From Deltaproteobacteria bacterium (GTDB lineage: Bacteria > Desulfobacterota > Binatia > HRBIN30 > CADEER01): a stretch of 64,000 nt of DNA. Made by a program: the position numbers and the translations under genes. The stretch is from assembly GCA_029262455.1 (NCBI GenBank), contig JAJCZJ010000123.1, positions 1 through 64,000 on the forward strand. Direction: 5' to 3'. Shown here one piece after another: positions 8,209 to 17,074 of this stretch. The notes below the pieces were generated by a model. It worked only from the letters and a program-made list of their open reading frames with translations, was not told the DNA's origin and made no database searches. How positions within the stretch are numbered: the stretch's first letter is position 1; each line of letters starts with the position of its first letter.

Positions 8209-9615
8209 CTACGGGACGTAGACTCGGACGAGGAAACCGGTTGGTCTCCCCGGTTCGTTACTCGCCAGGTACACCTCGCCGTCAGGCGTACACAAGATCG
8301 CGCCGATCGTCGCGCGCGTGGCTGGCGTGGGGACTCGCAACAGCTCGTCGCCCGTCATCAGATCGAGAACCACCAGATGGTTGGACCCGTCGACGAAGTC
8401 GGTTGCGTAAACCATCTGACGGTCCGAGACCACAGTGCTGCCCGAGCTGATGCGGAGATCGCGCTGCCAGAGAATCTCGATCCCGCCATCGTCCATCGGC
8501 AGGAAGGCGTTTACGAGACCTCGGGCCTGATCCTCGCCGAAAAGGATGCCGGTGGCCTCGTCAGCGGACAGGCCGGAAAAGCTCCAGCCGGCGCGGGCTT
8601 GCGGATCGTCGAAGAGCGGCGGCCCGGTCAGTGGCGGCATGTCGGGCGTGTAGTCGGTGTCGACCTGCTGCCAGAACACTCGCATCGGTAGTGTTGCGCC
8701 GAAGTTGGTGTTGGTCGTGTAGAAGACACGGCCGCCGAGAATCATCGGTGACGTCGGCTCCTGGTTGACACCGGTTCCGTCCGGGTCGAATCGAGAGATC
8801 CAGTCGCGATCGAGAGTCAGAGATCCCGGCTCGACGACGTAGCGAAACGTTTGCTCGCGGTTGAGGTGGTACAAGTGTTCCACGCCGTTTTCGTCCACAG
8901 CGAGCGAAAGGCGGGCCGAGGCGCAGTCGCAGTCGGTCGAGAAGACGATCTCCATGCTCGCGCCGTCGACCAAGAGCAAGTTCGCGTCGCCCGGTACGAA
9001 TGAAAGCGATTTGAGGATCAGCTCGCCGGTTCGGCCGGTACTCAAGCCATTGTAGACGGTCGCGGGGCTTGGCCTTGGCAAGTCGATCGAGACCTCGATT
9101 CGCATGGACTCCGGCTCGATCTTGTACAGATGAGCCTGCGATACGACGTATACGTATCCGTCCGCGTGGACGAGCGCGCCGCCAAGGTACGGCAAGCCGC
9201 TGCCACGGTCGAGATCCAGATAGGTAATCTCTCCGTTGGTCGGATCGTACTTAGCGAAGTACGGAGCCGTCTCGTTCTCGCCTGTTGGCAACCCATCGAT
9301 CAGCCCGACGTAGACTTCGATGCCCAGCGGTGTCCCGCCGAGGACGAAGATCTCGTCGGGGTCGCGGGTGTAGAGGAGGACGGGGGAGGGCATCTCGATT
9401 GTCTCGACCGCGACTTCCGCAGCGGACACGCCGCGCGGCAGTCCGACGTTCCGCAGCGTGTGCGTGCCGTTGAGGTTTTTGCGCTCGGTCGGAAAGTGCG
9501 TTTCGTAGAGCGAGGCTCGATAGCCCACCAGGTCCCCGCTGCTCGACTCATCGTCGCCGGAGCAGGCGAACAGAGCTAGGGCGGCGACCGCCAAGACGTA
9601 AAGAGATCGATTCAT
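8209..9615 (-). CDS. Beta-propeller lipoprotein
   Basis: The 468-residue product begins with a short lipoprotein signal (ALFAC, Cys18) followed by SGDDESSSG. The rest is a repeat-rich beta-propeller of the PQQ-binding-like or SMP-30-like type. Recurrent blades carry GG.LVHADGYVYVVSQAHLYKI, LSLAVDENGVEHLY, GGRVFYTTNTN, LSADEATGILFGEDQ and CTPDGEVYLASNE. No heme motif or obvious catalytic residues were seen, so enzyme and scaffold are both possible. It lies between two DUF1330-like genes, and its stop is 14 bases from the next start, which suggests the same transcription unit as the hydrolase at 6306-7274. Confidence 0.75.
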   Translation of the reverse strand: MNRSLYVLAVAALALFACSGDDESSSGDLVGYRASLYETHFPTERKNLNGTHTLRNVGLPRGVSAAEVAVETIEMPSPVLLYTRDPDEIFVLGGTPLGIEVYVGLIDGLPTGENETAPYFAKYDPTNGEITYLDLDRGSGLPYLGGALVHADGYVYVVSQAHLYKIEPESMRIEVSIDLPRPSPATVYNGLSTGRTGELILKSLSFVPGDANLLLVDGASMEIVFSTDCDCASARLSLAVDENGVEHLYHLNREQTFRYVVEPGSLTLDRDWISRFDPDGTGVNQEPTSPMILGGRVFYTTNTNFGATLPMRVFWQQVDTDYTPDMPPLTGPPLFDDPQARAGWSFSGLSADEATGILFGEDQARGLVNAFLPMDDGGIEILWQRDLRISSGSTVVSDRQMVYATDFVDGSNHLVVLDLMTGDELLRVPTPATRATIGAILCTPDGEVYLASNEPGRPTGFLVRVYVP

Positions 9616-9760
9616 GGTTCCGCTTCCGGCTGCCGGAGCGAGTGTCGCGGATCGACCTTAGAAGCGGTTTGTTGAGCGACTATGGAGGCGGTCGGGATTT
9701 CGGTAGTCGATCGGATGTGTGCGTTTTCCCGCTAGATCCGGCTGTTTCGTCGTGAAGGGG

Positions 9761-10759
9761 TCATTGCGAGAGCTTCGTCAGCACCGGGATCGTAGCCACT
9801 GCCAGCGTGTCGCCGAGCTGCTTGTCCGACGCGATCCGATTCATGAACCTGCTGCCGAGCATGGCGTGCATGTGGTCGATGCCGGGGTAGTAGACGGCGG
9901 CAAACATCTTGAAGTTGCTTTCTCCCTCGACGACGACCGCGGGGCCCATGTGCATCGGGCCGTAGCCGCCCTCCGCCATGCCGCGCGTCATCTCGCCCGT
10001 GTATGCACGGTCCGCTTTTCGCTGCTTGGAGTCGCCCGGCAGCAGAAAGTTGACGATCACGACTGCGTCCTCGCGCACGTCGCGATAGGTGTCGAGCCGC
10101 TTCAGCTCCTCGCGCTTTTCGAGGAGCGGGGGCAGGGCCTCGTCGTCGGATACCGGCTGGAACGGCAGGATCGGTTCACGGCGCAGCACGATGTCGCGAA
10201 GTCGCATCACCCCGAGCCCGATTGGGATCATCAAGTTCATCAGGACGGGGCGTCTGAAGCCGAGGGTGTAACTGCGCTCGCAGTCGTCCAGTAGCCGCTG
10301 GAGCTCGGGGCTGCTGCGAGTGCGGTCGAAAGCTTCGCGCGATGGAAACTGCGCGATCATCACCCCGCTCCAATCATTTTCGATCTGGCTCGACGGTGCC
10401 ATGGTCAGGCCGACGAGGCCGGCGTAGACGACAATCCCGCCGCCGGGCCCTGCGATCGCCTCTTGCAGCGCTCGGAGGACGGCAAGCTCGCGCTCCCGGC
10501 TGCTTTCCGCCTCCAGCTTTATAAGAGTGGCCGAATGGAAGGAGCGACTGCTGTAGATGAGCGGCTGTCGGTCCTCGGTTCGTTCGCGACGAATCTTCCA
10601 GTAGCGGTGGTTTTGCCAGGTCGCCAGACCGAGGACCGCCGCCGCGACGACGAGGAGCACCGTCGTCATCGTCCGCCACCGGTCGAGCGGAGGAAGCTTT
10701 GGCTTGTCGTGCGAAGAATCTTGACCACCCCTGGTACCCGTGCGGATTTCAAAGATCAC
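9761..10759 (-). CDS. Membrane-anchored protein with DUF1330-like units
   Basis: The frame starts at a GTG at 10759; an ATG at 10669, directly before the membrane helix, is a good alternative. A single N-terminal transmembrane segment (TTVLLVVAAAVLGLATW) is followed by a basic stretch, then two barrel-like units. The first has ENDWSGVMIAQFPSREAFDRTRSSPELQ, the second NFKMFAAVYYPGIDHMHAMLGSRFM. The spacing of the A.FP/YP strand and the following helix matches the DUF1330-like proteins nearby. Unlike its neighbours it has no lipobox and is tethered by the helix. It is the first gene of the minus-strand cluster and is separated from the propeller gene by 145 bases. Function unknown. Confidence 0.7.
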   Translation of the reverse strand: MIFEIRTGTRGGQDSSHDKPKLPPLDRWRTMTTVLLVVAAAVLGLATWQNHRYWKIRRERTEDRQPLIYSSRSFHSATLIKLEAESSRERELAVLRALQEAIAGPGGGIVVYAGLVGLTMAPSSQIENDWSGVMIAQFPSREAFDRTRSSPELQRLLDDCERSYTLGFRRPVLMNLMIPIGLGVMRLRDIVLRREPILPFQPVSDDEALPPLLEKREELKRLDTYRDVREDAVVIVNFLLPGDSKQRKADRAYTGEMTRGMAEGGYGPMHMGPAVVVEGESNFKMFAAVYYPGIDHMHAMLGSRFMNRIASDKQLGDTLAVATIPVLTKLSQ

Positions 10760-11035
10760 TTGTCGGAGGCCCGCAAGGCCGCGGACTCGATTGAATCGTC
10801 GCCCAGGTTATGGCATCAGCGATGACATAATCGCAACTTCCTCTGATCCGCGTGCGGGCGAATCTCGATCTCGACGAGTCGTGTGGCCGAATGTTCATCA
10901 AGCAGGTTCCCTGGGCCGGGGCGTCATTACGATCAAGGGGCGAGTTCCAAGGCAGCGGCGGAAACACGGACGCGTTTGAGCCTGGCAAACCTGTTGCCTA
11001 CCATTGGGGTACGAGGGGTTACCGCGGGTAAGGGT

Positions 11036-11791
11036 ATGTCAGAAACAGGGGATGTGTCTCGCACTCGAAGACATATTACCGAAGTCGTCACCGAAGAGGC
11101 GATGCGCAGGGAGTCGTACAAGGTCTTCCGACACTTGTGCGGTGTGTCGCGGGAGTACCCAATCGACGGGCCGGAGGCCGAGAAGCTTCGGGACAGTCAA
11201 ATAAGTCAAGCAACGCACCAGATGCTTCTCGGTGCCTTGCTTTGCGTCCGCGAATATCAGCCGAAGCACTATAGTGCGCTGGCGACAGCGACCCTGAAAT
11301 ACCTTCGAGAATTGATCGAGAAGGGCAGCGCGGAGTACGAGGTCAAGAAACCGCGCGGAGCCAGGGAGTTCTGGGGATGGATCGGCGGCCCGGAAATCGC
11401 GGTGGCACACGATGAGATCGTACGCAGGCTCAAGGAGGCTTGGTCGAAGCAGCCAAGACCGGACGTGCTGCCCGATCGCGACGCGGCGGAGCAGAGTTTC
11501 GTTTTCAAAGCACGAGGAAACGAAAAGCTTCGAGCAAGCAATCTACTTCGCTATGCCCGGACGCGTGATCGGATCGCCGCCATCCGAGGGGCCAGTCTCG
11601 AGGTGATGAGGACGGAGATCAGCGACTCGACGGCGCGCCGGTGGCTCAAGAGTCTCAAGACGCCGGCGCGCGTGAGCCACAAGATTCTAGCCAACGCGCT
11701 CAAGAGGACTCCGCGAAAGATCCAGGACCTGATTCGCGAAGGACGGGCGCAGAATCGCGTCGCTCCGGAACTAGATCGGCGTTCCGAGTAG
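11036..11791 (+). CDS. Hypothetical protein at left side of the recombinase region
   Basis: I do not recognise this protein. The frame is open from 10883, but the N-terminus before 11036 looks non-coding; an ATG at 11102 is also possible. The product (about 251 residues from 11036) is charged and helical. The C-terminal third (ISDSTARRWLKSLKTPARVSHKILANALKRTPRKIQDLIREG) looks like one or two helix-turn-helix units, so DNA binding is plausible. It points in the same direction as the recombinase operon but is about 350 bases away from it. It may be cargo of the same element. Confidence 0.5.
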   Translation: MSETGDVSRTRRHITEVVTEEAMRRESYKVFRHLCGVSREYPIDGPEAEKLRDSQISQATHQMLLGALLCVREYQPKHYSALATATLKYLRELIEKGSAEYEVKKPRGAREFWGWIGGPEIAVAHDEIVRRLKEAWSKQPRPDVLPDRDAAEQSFVFKARGNEKLRASNLLRYARTRDRIAAIRGASLEVMRTEISDSTARRWLKSLKTPARVSHKILANALKRTPRKIQDLIREGRAQNRVAPELDRRSE

Positions 11792-12142
11792 ATCCACGAT
11801 AGGCGACGCTCGGCGCCCGCAGCCGTGCCCCAAGGCGCGTGTCGCGACGCACTGTCAACAGGGCCATCCCGCCCAGCGGAAGCGTTGGGCTGAAACTCGC
11901 CCTCCGCAACCGCCCGAAACTGAGTCGTTTTTGATTCGGGTGAGTGTACGCGCTGGAAGCGCCTGCAGCCCGCGTTAGACCGCCGGTTCTCCCCATAGGA
12001 TCGGCTCAGCCGCGGGAACCTTCAACTCCGCGGCCGTGGAGAAGCCGTATGGGGAAATCCGAATTCGGGATGACGCTCGTGCCGTCAGTCAACTCTTCCA
12101 GTGTCCAGAAGTGTCAATGGGAAAATGTGTTACCGGACGCTC
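11792..12142. other. Non-coding stretch before the recombinase operon
   Basis: No gene is supported here. Around 11985-12055 there are imperfect inverted repeats: CTCCCCATA near 11990 against TATGGGGA near 12050, and GCCGCGG/CCGCGGC between them. These could be a regulatory hairpin or part of an attachment region for the downstream recombinases. There is no second copy nearby to confirm an att site. Confidence 0.3.
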
Positions 12143-12367
12143 ATGAAGTCGACGAAGAGCGAAGCGTCATCCTCGACCTCGAAGGTCTGCGAAGGCTCGG
12201 GGAGCAGGTTGCTCGAGTCCGGGAAAGGCTCGTCGGTCGGGAGCGACCGCAGCCCGGAGTTCGCGGCCCCGGAGGAGCCGAAGTTGGACAGGATGCAGGA
12301 GCTGCATCGGATCTTGGCGCGCTGTGCGGTCAGGGTTCTGGCTCGGAAGGGGGTGATTGACGAATGA
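12143..12367 (+). CDS. Small basic protein coupled to serine recombinase
   Basis: This short frame ends in the ATG of the recombinase gene (ATGA overlap). Starts at GTG 12101, ATG 12125 and ATG 12143 are all possible; the last gives 74 residues. It is Ser/Lys-rich at first (MKSTKSEASSSTSK) and ends in a short helix, LDRMQELHRILARCAVRVLARKG. The overlap suggests it is translated with the recombinase, perhaps as an accessory or regulatory protein. No family is recognised. Confidence 0.5.
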   Translation: MKSTKSEASSSTSKVCEGSGSRLLESGKGSSVGSDRSPEFAAPEEPKLDRMQELHRILARCAVRVLARKGVIDE

Positions 12368-14571
12368 CCGAGTCACCGCTCCAGCACCCGGCTCTCACGA
12401 AAGAACGATTGTCGAAGACCGCGATCGTGTACTTGCGCCAATCGACTCTCGGGCAGGTCGAGGAGAACTGGGGAAGTGGGGAGCTGCAGCGCAGGCTAGT
12501 CGAGAAGGCCGAAGCCTACGGATGCGCGGATGTCTTGGTCATCGGCGACGACATGGGCAAGAGCGGCAGCCGGACGGAAGGGCGTCTCGGATGGCAGGAC
12601 ATGATGCTGAGGATCCGCGCCGGCCTGGCCGGCACTGTCTTCGCGTACGACGTGAAGCGTTTGTCGCGAGAGGTTCGCGATTTCAGTGAGCTCATCCATT
12701 ACGCGCGAGAGCACAATGTTGCTCTCGTTCTGGATGGTCGTGTGCTGGATCCTCGAGATCCTGGTGACGCTGCGCAGGCCTACGTGATGGCTACGTTCGC
12801 GGAGTTGGACAACCGCACGCGTGCGGATCTCTTCCGGCAGACTCGGCGTCAGAAGGCGGAGAAGGGAGCCATCGTAAGCTCATTGCCGGTCGGATGGGTC
12901 AAGCTGCCGAGCGGTGTGTACGACTTCGACCCCGAGACCAAGCCGACCATCGAGTACATCCACGACCTGTATCGCCGCACCGGTTCCGTACGCCGCACCG
13001 TCCGTGTCCTCAACGACGAAGGGGTCAAGGTCCCGACCCGCTACCGGGGACGTAAGCTGAGGTGGGAGCAGGCCACGCAGGCGCGTGTAACCAGGCTTCT
13101 GCGACTCGAGGCGTACGCAGGCATCTACACTTACGGTAAGACGGAGCACCAGCCCGAGTTTGGAAAGTATCCGGGTGGTCTGCCGCGCCGGCGACCGGTT
13201 GCGGAGTCCAAGCAGGTTCGCGTCACCGGGCTGTTTCCCGCCTACATCACGCCCGAGGAGCGTACACGGTTCCTCGAGCAGATGGCTGCGAGCGAGTTCC
13301 ACAAGAGAGACCGCGCCGGGCAAGGCGTCGGGCTCGTTCAAGGGAAGCTGGTGTGCGGCGAGTGCGGCGACAAGATGACGCCGTGCTACGTGCCGGAGGG
13401 CCGTGGTGCACACCGCTATCAGTGCACCTACGGTTCCGCGAAGACCGGCGCCGACCCGTGCATGTCGGTCCAGGGGGCGGAGGTCGATGCGGCCGTCGAG
13501 CGTGCCTTTCTCTCGGCAGTTTCGCAGCCAACGCAGGATTCGCTCCGGGCGGCGTTGGAGGCCGAGGAGGGATCGAAGCGTTCCAAGGTCGACCGCCTTG
13601 AGGCCGAGCGTGAAAGACTTGCTTACGTCGAACACCGTGCGGAGGAGCGCTACGGCTGTGTTGATCCTCGCAACCGACTCGTCGCGGCCGAACTGGAGGC
13701 GCAATGGGAGAAGGCAAAGAAGGAACGAAAGGCGTTCGAGGAATACGTTGCGCTCAACCCACCCCCTGAAGCGAAGGAAACAGTTTCCGAACAACTAGAG
13801 GAGCTTTGCAGAATTGTCGCTGACGTGCCGGCGTTGTGGAGCGACGACGCGATCACCAACGTCGACCGCAAGCTGATGCTGGCGTGCCTGATCGACCGGG
13901 TCATGGTGACCAACACCGCCGAGTCGATCGAGTTGTCTATCCTTTGGAACAGCGGCGTCGAAACCCAGCATCGGCGTTGGCGTCGAGCTGGAGTCGATCG
14001 GCTGATTGCTGATTGGCATGCGGCCGGGAAGACGGCTGCCGAGATCCAGAAGCTCCTCGAGGTCGGCGATCCGACCACGGGCCAGACCTGGCCGCGAACG
14101 AAATCGGCAGTCTATCAGGCTCTGCGGCGTCTCGGCCTGCGGCCGAATCCTGGCCGTCAAACACCGAAGCCAGAGCGCGACCACATGCGGGAGCTCTTCG
14201 GGCGTGGCCTGACGCTGCCGCAGATCGCCGAGGAGCGAAACGCAGCCGGATCGCGCACCCCGTTCGGGAGGCTGTGGAACGCCAACGGAGTCTACAACGC
14301 GATCGGCGGCAAGCTCGGTCGCTTCGATCGTCACGAGGATCTGCACCGAGAAGTCCTCGACGACGCCAAGCGGCGCGGTCTCACCAACAAGCAAGCGGCC
14401 GAGGAGTTCAACGCACGCGAGATTCCGCGTGTCACCGGTCGCCAATGGACGGCCGACGCCGTCCGGCAGCGTCGGAGATTCCTCAACAGAAAGACCCGTG
14501 AGGGGGCGGCCAAGCCGTCCCCCGATCAGAAGGCAACTCAACCGGATGACGGAGGTAGTGAGGATGAGTGA
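12364..14571 (+). CDS. Large serine recombinase
   Basis: The 735-residue protein belongs to the large serine recombinase/integrase family. The N-terminal resolvase domain (about 18-160) contains YLRQST with likely catalytic Ser27 next to Arg25, then GKSGSRTEGRLGWQDM, AYDVKRLSREVRDFSEL and ATFAELDNRTRADLFRQTR. The Recombinase domain follows (about 175-290). A zinc ribbon (LVCGECGDKM ... YQC ... DPC) begins near 334, and a coiled coil lies near 400-470. The C-terminal 200 residues carry extra helix-turn-helix-like blocks (AEIQKLLEV, LTLPQIAEERNAAG, LTNKQAAEEFNAREIP). It should catalyse strand exchange through a 5'-phosphoserine intermediate. It overlaps the small gene upstream and the excisionase-like gene downstream, so the recombinases are one translation unit. 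Confidence 0.93.
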   Translation: MTESPLQHPALTKERLSKTAIVYLRQSTLGQVEENWGSGELQRRLVEKAEAYGCADVLVIGDDMGKSGSRTEGRLGWQDMMLRIRAGLAGTVFAYDVKRLSREVRDFSELIHYAREHNVALVLDGRVLDPRDPGDAAQAYVMATFAELDNRTRADLFRQTRRQKAEKGAIVSSLPVGWVKLPSGVYDFDPETKPTIEYIHDLYRRTGSVRRTVRVLNDEGVKVPTRYRGRKLRWEQATQARVTRLLRLEAYAGIYTYGKTEHQPEFGKYPGGLPRRRPVAESKQVRVTGLFPAYITPEERTRFLEQMAASEFHKRDRAGQGVGLVQGKLVCGECGDKMTPCYVPEGRGAHRYQCTYGSAKTGADPCMSVQGAEVDAAVERAFLSAVSQPTQDSLRAALEAEEGSKRSKVDRLEAERERLAYVEHRAEERYGCVDPRNRLVAAELEAQWEKAKKERKAFEEYVALNPPPEAKETVSEQLEELCRIVADVPALWSDDAITNVDRKLMLACLIDRVMVTNTAESIELSILWNSGVETQHRRWRRAGVDRLIADWHAAGKTAAEIQKLLEVGDPTTGQTWPRTKSAVYQALRRLGLRPNPGRQTPKPERDHMRELFGRGLTLPQIAEERNAAGSRTPFGRLWNANGVYNAIGGKLGRFDRHEDLHREVLDDAKRRGLTNKQAAEEFNAREIPRVTGRQWTADAVRQRRRFLNRKTREGAAKPSPDQKATQPDDGGSEDE

Positions 14572-14818
14572 GAACGAAAGGAATCTATCGGGTGAAGGTC
14601 CGACTCCGGGCCGAAAGCTGGTCACTGTTGACCAGTTCTGTGCGGACAATCCGGCGTTCACCAAGGGCTCGATGCGCTGGCTCCTGTTCCAACGCGAGAA
14701 CAACGGTCTGCACAGGGCGATCGTGAAGGTCGGCCGTCGCGTCCTTATCGACGTCGACAAGTTCTTCCAGTGGATCGACGACCAGCAGGATAGGCCGCTC
14801 AGCGACATCGAGGGGTAG
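14564..14818 (+). CDS. Excisionase-like DNA-binding protein
   Basis: The ATG at 14564 was chosen because GGAGG lies 8 bases upstream; it overlaps the recombinase stop by 8 bases. The 84-residue product has a small winged-helix core: VTVDQFCADNPAFTKGSMRWLLFQ, then IVKVGRRVLIDVDKFFQWIDDQQ. This is the pattern of MerR-superfamily excisionases and AlpA-like helix-turn-helix proteins that accompany integrases. It probably sets recombination direction or represses the operon. One base separates it from the TTG start of the integrase. Confidence 0.75.
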   Translation: MSENERNLSGEGPTPGRKLVTVDQFCADNPAFTKGSMRWLLFQRENNGLHRAIVKVGRRVLIDVDKFFQWIDDQQDRPLSDIEG

Positions 14819-14819
14819 T

Positions 14820-15887
14820 TTGCCGACGTTCGAAAAGCGCCGCAGGGGCGACGGGAAGTTCTCTTACCGCGTCAAGGTCCGGATCGACGGATCCTTGTCG
14901 CGTTCGAAGACCTTTCGTCGTCTGACTGACGCCAAGAAATGGGCGCAGTCAACCGAGGCGGCAATCCGCGAGGGCCGGGACTTTCCCGAGCCACGGGCGC
15001 GCAAGCGCACCGTTGCGGAGCTGATCGAATGCTACGAGCAAACGGTTCTGCCGCAGAAGAGCAAGTCGATGATTCGCAATCAGGGCATCCAGCTCCGCTG
15101 GTGGCGCGAACGAATCGGCAAGCTACGACTATCCGATGTGACCGCCGCCACGTTGGTCGAGTGTCGCGACGAGTTGGCGAAGGGCAAGACGAAATCCGGC
15201 CGCCCACGCTCCAAGGCGTCGGTCAACCGATACCTCGCGGCGTTGTCGCACTCCTTCACCGTCGCGATGAAGGAGTGGGAGTGGATCGCGACGAACCCGT
15301 TCGAGCGAGTGACGCGATATCGCGAGCCACGAGATCGGGTTCGCTACCTGAGCGACGACGAGCGGGCGCGACTTCTAGCAGCGTGCAAGTCCAGCTCGAA
15401 CCGCTACCTGTACACGGTGGTAGTCCTGGCACTCTCCACTGGCTGTCGCCGCGAGGAGATCATGACACTGACCTGGCCGAACGTTGATCTCGAGCGCGGA
15501 ATGATCGTCCTCGAGAAGACGAAGAACAAGGAGCGGCGCGCCGTCCCGATCACCGGCCCCGCGCTCGAACTACTACGTGAGCTCAGGGCAGAGTGTTGCG
15601 CCGACACTCCACTCGTGTTCCCCCGACGCGACGGCCGAAAGCCTATCGCCATCCGCAAAGCCTGGGACAATGCCGTGAAAGCGGCCGGCATCGAAGACTT
15701 CCGCTTTCACGATCTGAGGCACAGCTGCGCCAGCTACTTGGCGATGAACGGCGCCACGCTTCCGGAGATCGCCCACATCCTCGGCCATCGGACCTACGAC
15801 ATGGTGAAGCGCTACGCCCACCTCAGCGAGCAGCATACGGCGAAAGTGTTGGGGAAGATGACGGCTCAGATATTCATCAGTAACTGA
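14820..15887 (+). CDS. Tyrosine recombinase (phage-type integrase)
   Basis: The 355-residue integrase starts at a TTG just after the excisionase-like stop. It has an AP2-like N-terminal arm-binding segment (1-55, RRGDGKFSYRVKVRIDG), a core-binding SAM-like domain (about 62-165) and a catalytic domain (about 175-345). The catalytic set is complete: Arg210 (STGCRREEI), Lys near 233-235 (LEKTKNKERR), His297 and Arg300 (FHDLRH), His323 (LGHRTYD) and nucleophile Tyr332 (VKRYAHL). It should integrate or excise DNA through a 3'-phosphotyrosine. A functional-looking tyrosine integrase in one coupled operon with a serine recombinase is uncommon. A tRNA-Thr gene lies 2.3 kb downstream, but I could not find a duplicated tRNA end. 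Confidence 0.94.
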   Translation: MPTFEKRRRGDGKFSYRVKVRIDGSLSRSKTFRRLTDAKKWAQSTEAAIREGRDFPEPRARKRTVAELIECYEQTVLPQKSKSMIRNQGIQLRWWRERIGKLRLSDVTAATLVECRDELAKGKTKSGRPRSKASVNRYLAALSHSFTVAMKEWEWIATNPFERVTRYREPRDRVRYLSDDERARLLAACKSSSNRYLYTVVVLALSTGCRREEIMTLTWPNVDLERGMIVLEKTKNKERRAVPITGPALELLRELRAECCADTPLVFPRRDGRKPIAIRKAWDNAVKAAGIEDFRFHDLRHSCASYLAMNGATLPEIAHILGHRTYDMVKRYAHLSEQHTAKVLGKMTAQIFISN

Positions 15888-16004
15888 CGAGGTCCAAAGG
15901 GCGGTGTGGCTGCGAATCAAGAGTGAAGGGCGAAGAACCCGCTTCATCTACTCGGGATCGGCTAGTGCCTATTGGGGGGCAGAGTGGTGCGTTGTCAACG
16001 AGTT

Positions 16005-16034
16005 TTTCACTTTTCCGACACTGTCGGCTATAGT
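16005..16034 (+). promoter_or_regulatory. Possible promoter with palindromic operator upstream of DUF488 cassette
   Basis: TATAGT at 16029-16034 could be a -10 element, with TTTCAC at 16005-16010 as a weak -35 at 18-base spacing. The spacer contains a perfect inverted repeat, CCGACA-C-TGTCGG, at 16015-16027. A repressor bound there would block RNA polymerase. It is the only promoter-like sequence noticed in the 15888-16204 gap, which otherwise holds nothing recognisable. Confidence 0.4.
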
Positions 16035-16204
16035 CTGGGCTCGTTCCCCTGGCATGAGGGGGCGCTGGCCGGGTATGGCCGAGGCTGTGGGGTGTGGTGT
16101 GCAAACGAGAGGTGGTCTATCCGACGTCCGACTCGATTTTTCTTGTCGGGCGGGTAATCGAGCCCCGGACAATGGCGGACGGGTTGGGATTAGAGCGAGA
16201 GGCG

Positions 16205-17074
16205 ATGCTTAGCCGACACAGAGTGTTGCTTGCCCTTCTTCAAGCTGCTGGGGGGAAGTCGTCCCACCTCCAGCTGACAAAGTGGGCGTTCTTGCTGAGC
16301 GAAGAAGGGCGTACACGCGGTGGGAGCGCGTTCTATCGGTTTGTGCCCTACCGACACGGACCGTTCTCTTTTAGCCTCATGCAAGAGGCCGGCTCTTTGG
16401 TGCGGGATGGCCTAATCGAGGAGGTCGACGAACGAAATTGGGCGATACTCCCGGAGGGGGGCAGAGCTACCGCCGCTGTGCCAAAAGATGTTCGAAATGA
16501 CGTTCATCAGATTGCGCGTAGGTATAGTAGCGGTACCGTCGAGTCGTTGGTTCGCGACGTCTACGATCGGTTTCCATGGTACACCGTCAACAGCGTTAGA
16601 GACCCGCGGGCGAGGCGGCCCAAGACCGCGCCGGCGATATACACGGTCGGCTATGAAAGCCTGTCTGTCGACGCCTTTCTCGACGGCCTTCTTCGGCGCG
16701 GTATCGAGCAAGTCGTGGACGTTCGACACAACCCTGTCTCCCGCCGTTACGGTTTCCACAAATCGACTTTGGCGCGTCTTTGCGGGAAGCTCGAGATCGC
16801 GTACGAACACGTACCAGAGCTCGGCATCGATTCAGCTACCCGGCGTGACATAGGTTCAGAGCAGGAGTTCGAGGAGATCTTCGAACGCTATAAGAAACTC
16901 CAGCTCCCGGCGCAGTTTCAGAGCGTGCGCCGCGTGGCCGAGATGGTATCCGGGATTCCGTCGGTCCTGGTTTGTATGGAGCGGGCTCCATCTTCCTGTC
17001 ACCGCTCGCGCTTGGCGGAACAATTGGCGAGTCTCTTGCCACTGCCCGTCGAACATCTTGAAATCGAGCGGTGA
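16205..17074 (+). CDS. Winged-helix/DUF488 fusion protein
   Basis: The frame is open from 16094, but the conserved part begins at the ATG at 16205; 16172 is an alternative. In 16205 numbering, residues 1-85 resemble a YwgA/Panacea-like winged-helix module (KSSHLQLTKWAFLLSEEG, FVPYRHGPFSFSLMQE, DGLIEEVDERNWAIL). Residues about 145-285 are a DUF488 domain: IYTVGYESLSVDAFLDGLL, VDVRHNPVSRRYGFHKSTL and the C-terminal CMERAPSSCHRSRLA, with Cys257 and the Cys-His-Arg at 265-267. DUF488 proteins have an unknown, probably enzymatic or nucleic-acid-related, role. The fusion overlaps the next gene by GTGA, so the two proteins should be made together. The position between integrases and a tRNA gene suggests cargo of a mobile region. 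Confidence 0.8.
   Translation: MLSRHRVLLALLQAAGGKSSHLQLTKWAFLLSEEGRTRGGSAFYRFVPYRHGPFSFSLMQEAGSLVRDGLIEEVDERNWAILPEGGRATAAVPKDVRNDVHQIARRYSSGTVESLVRDVYDRFPWYTVNSVRDPRARRPKTAPAIYTVGYESLSVDAFLDGLLRRGIEQVVDVRHNPVSRRYGFHKSTLARLCGKLEIAYEHVPELGIDSATRRDIGSEQEFEEIFERYKKLQLPAQFQSVRRVAEMVSGIPSVLVCMERAPSSCHRSRLAEQLASLLPLPVEHLEIER

Noticed and set aside
12880-14808. Two long antisense frames across the serine recombinase gene
   Set aside because: Composition mirrors the recombinase codons and no family motif is present.
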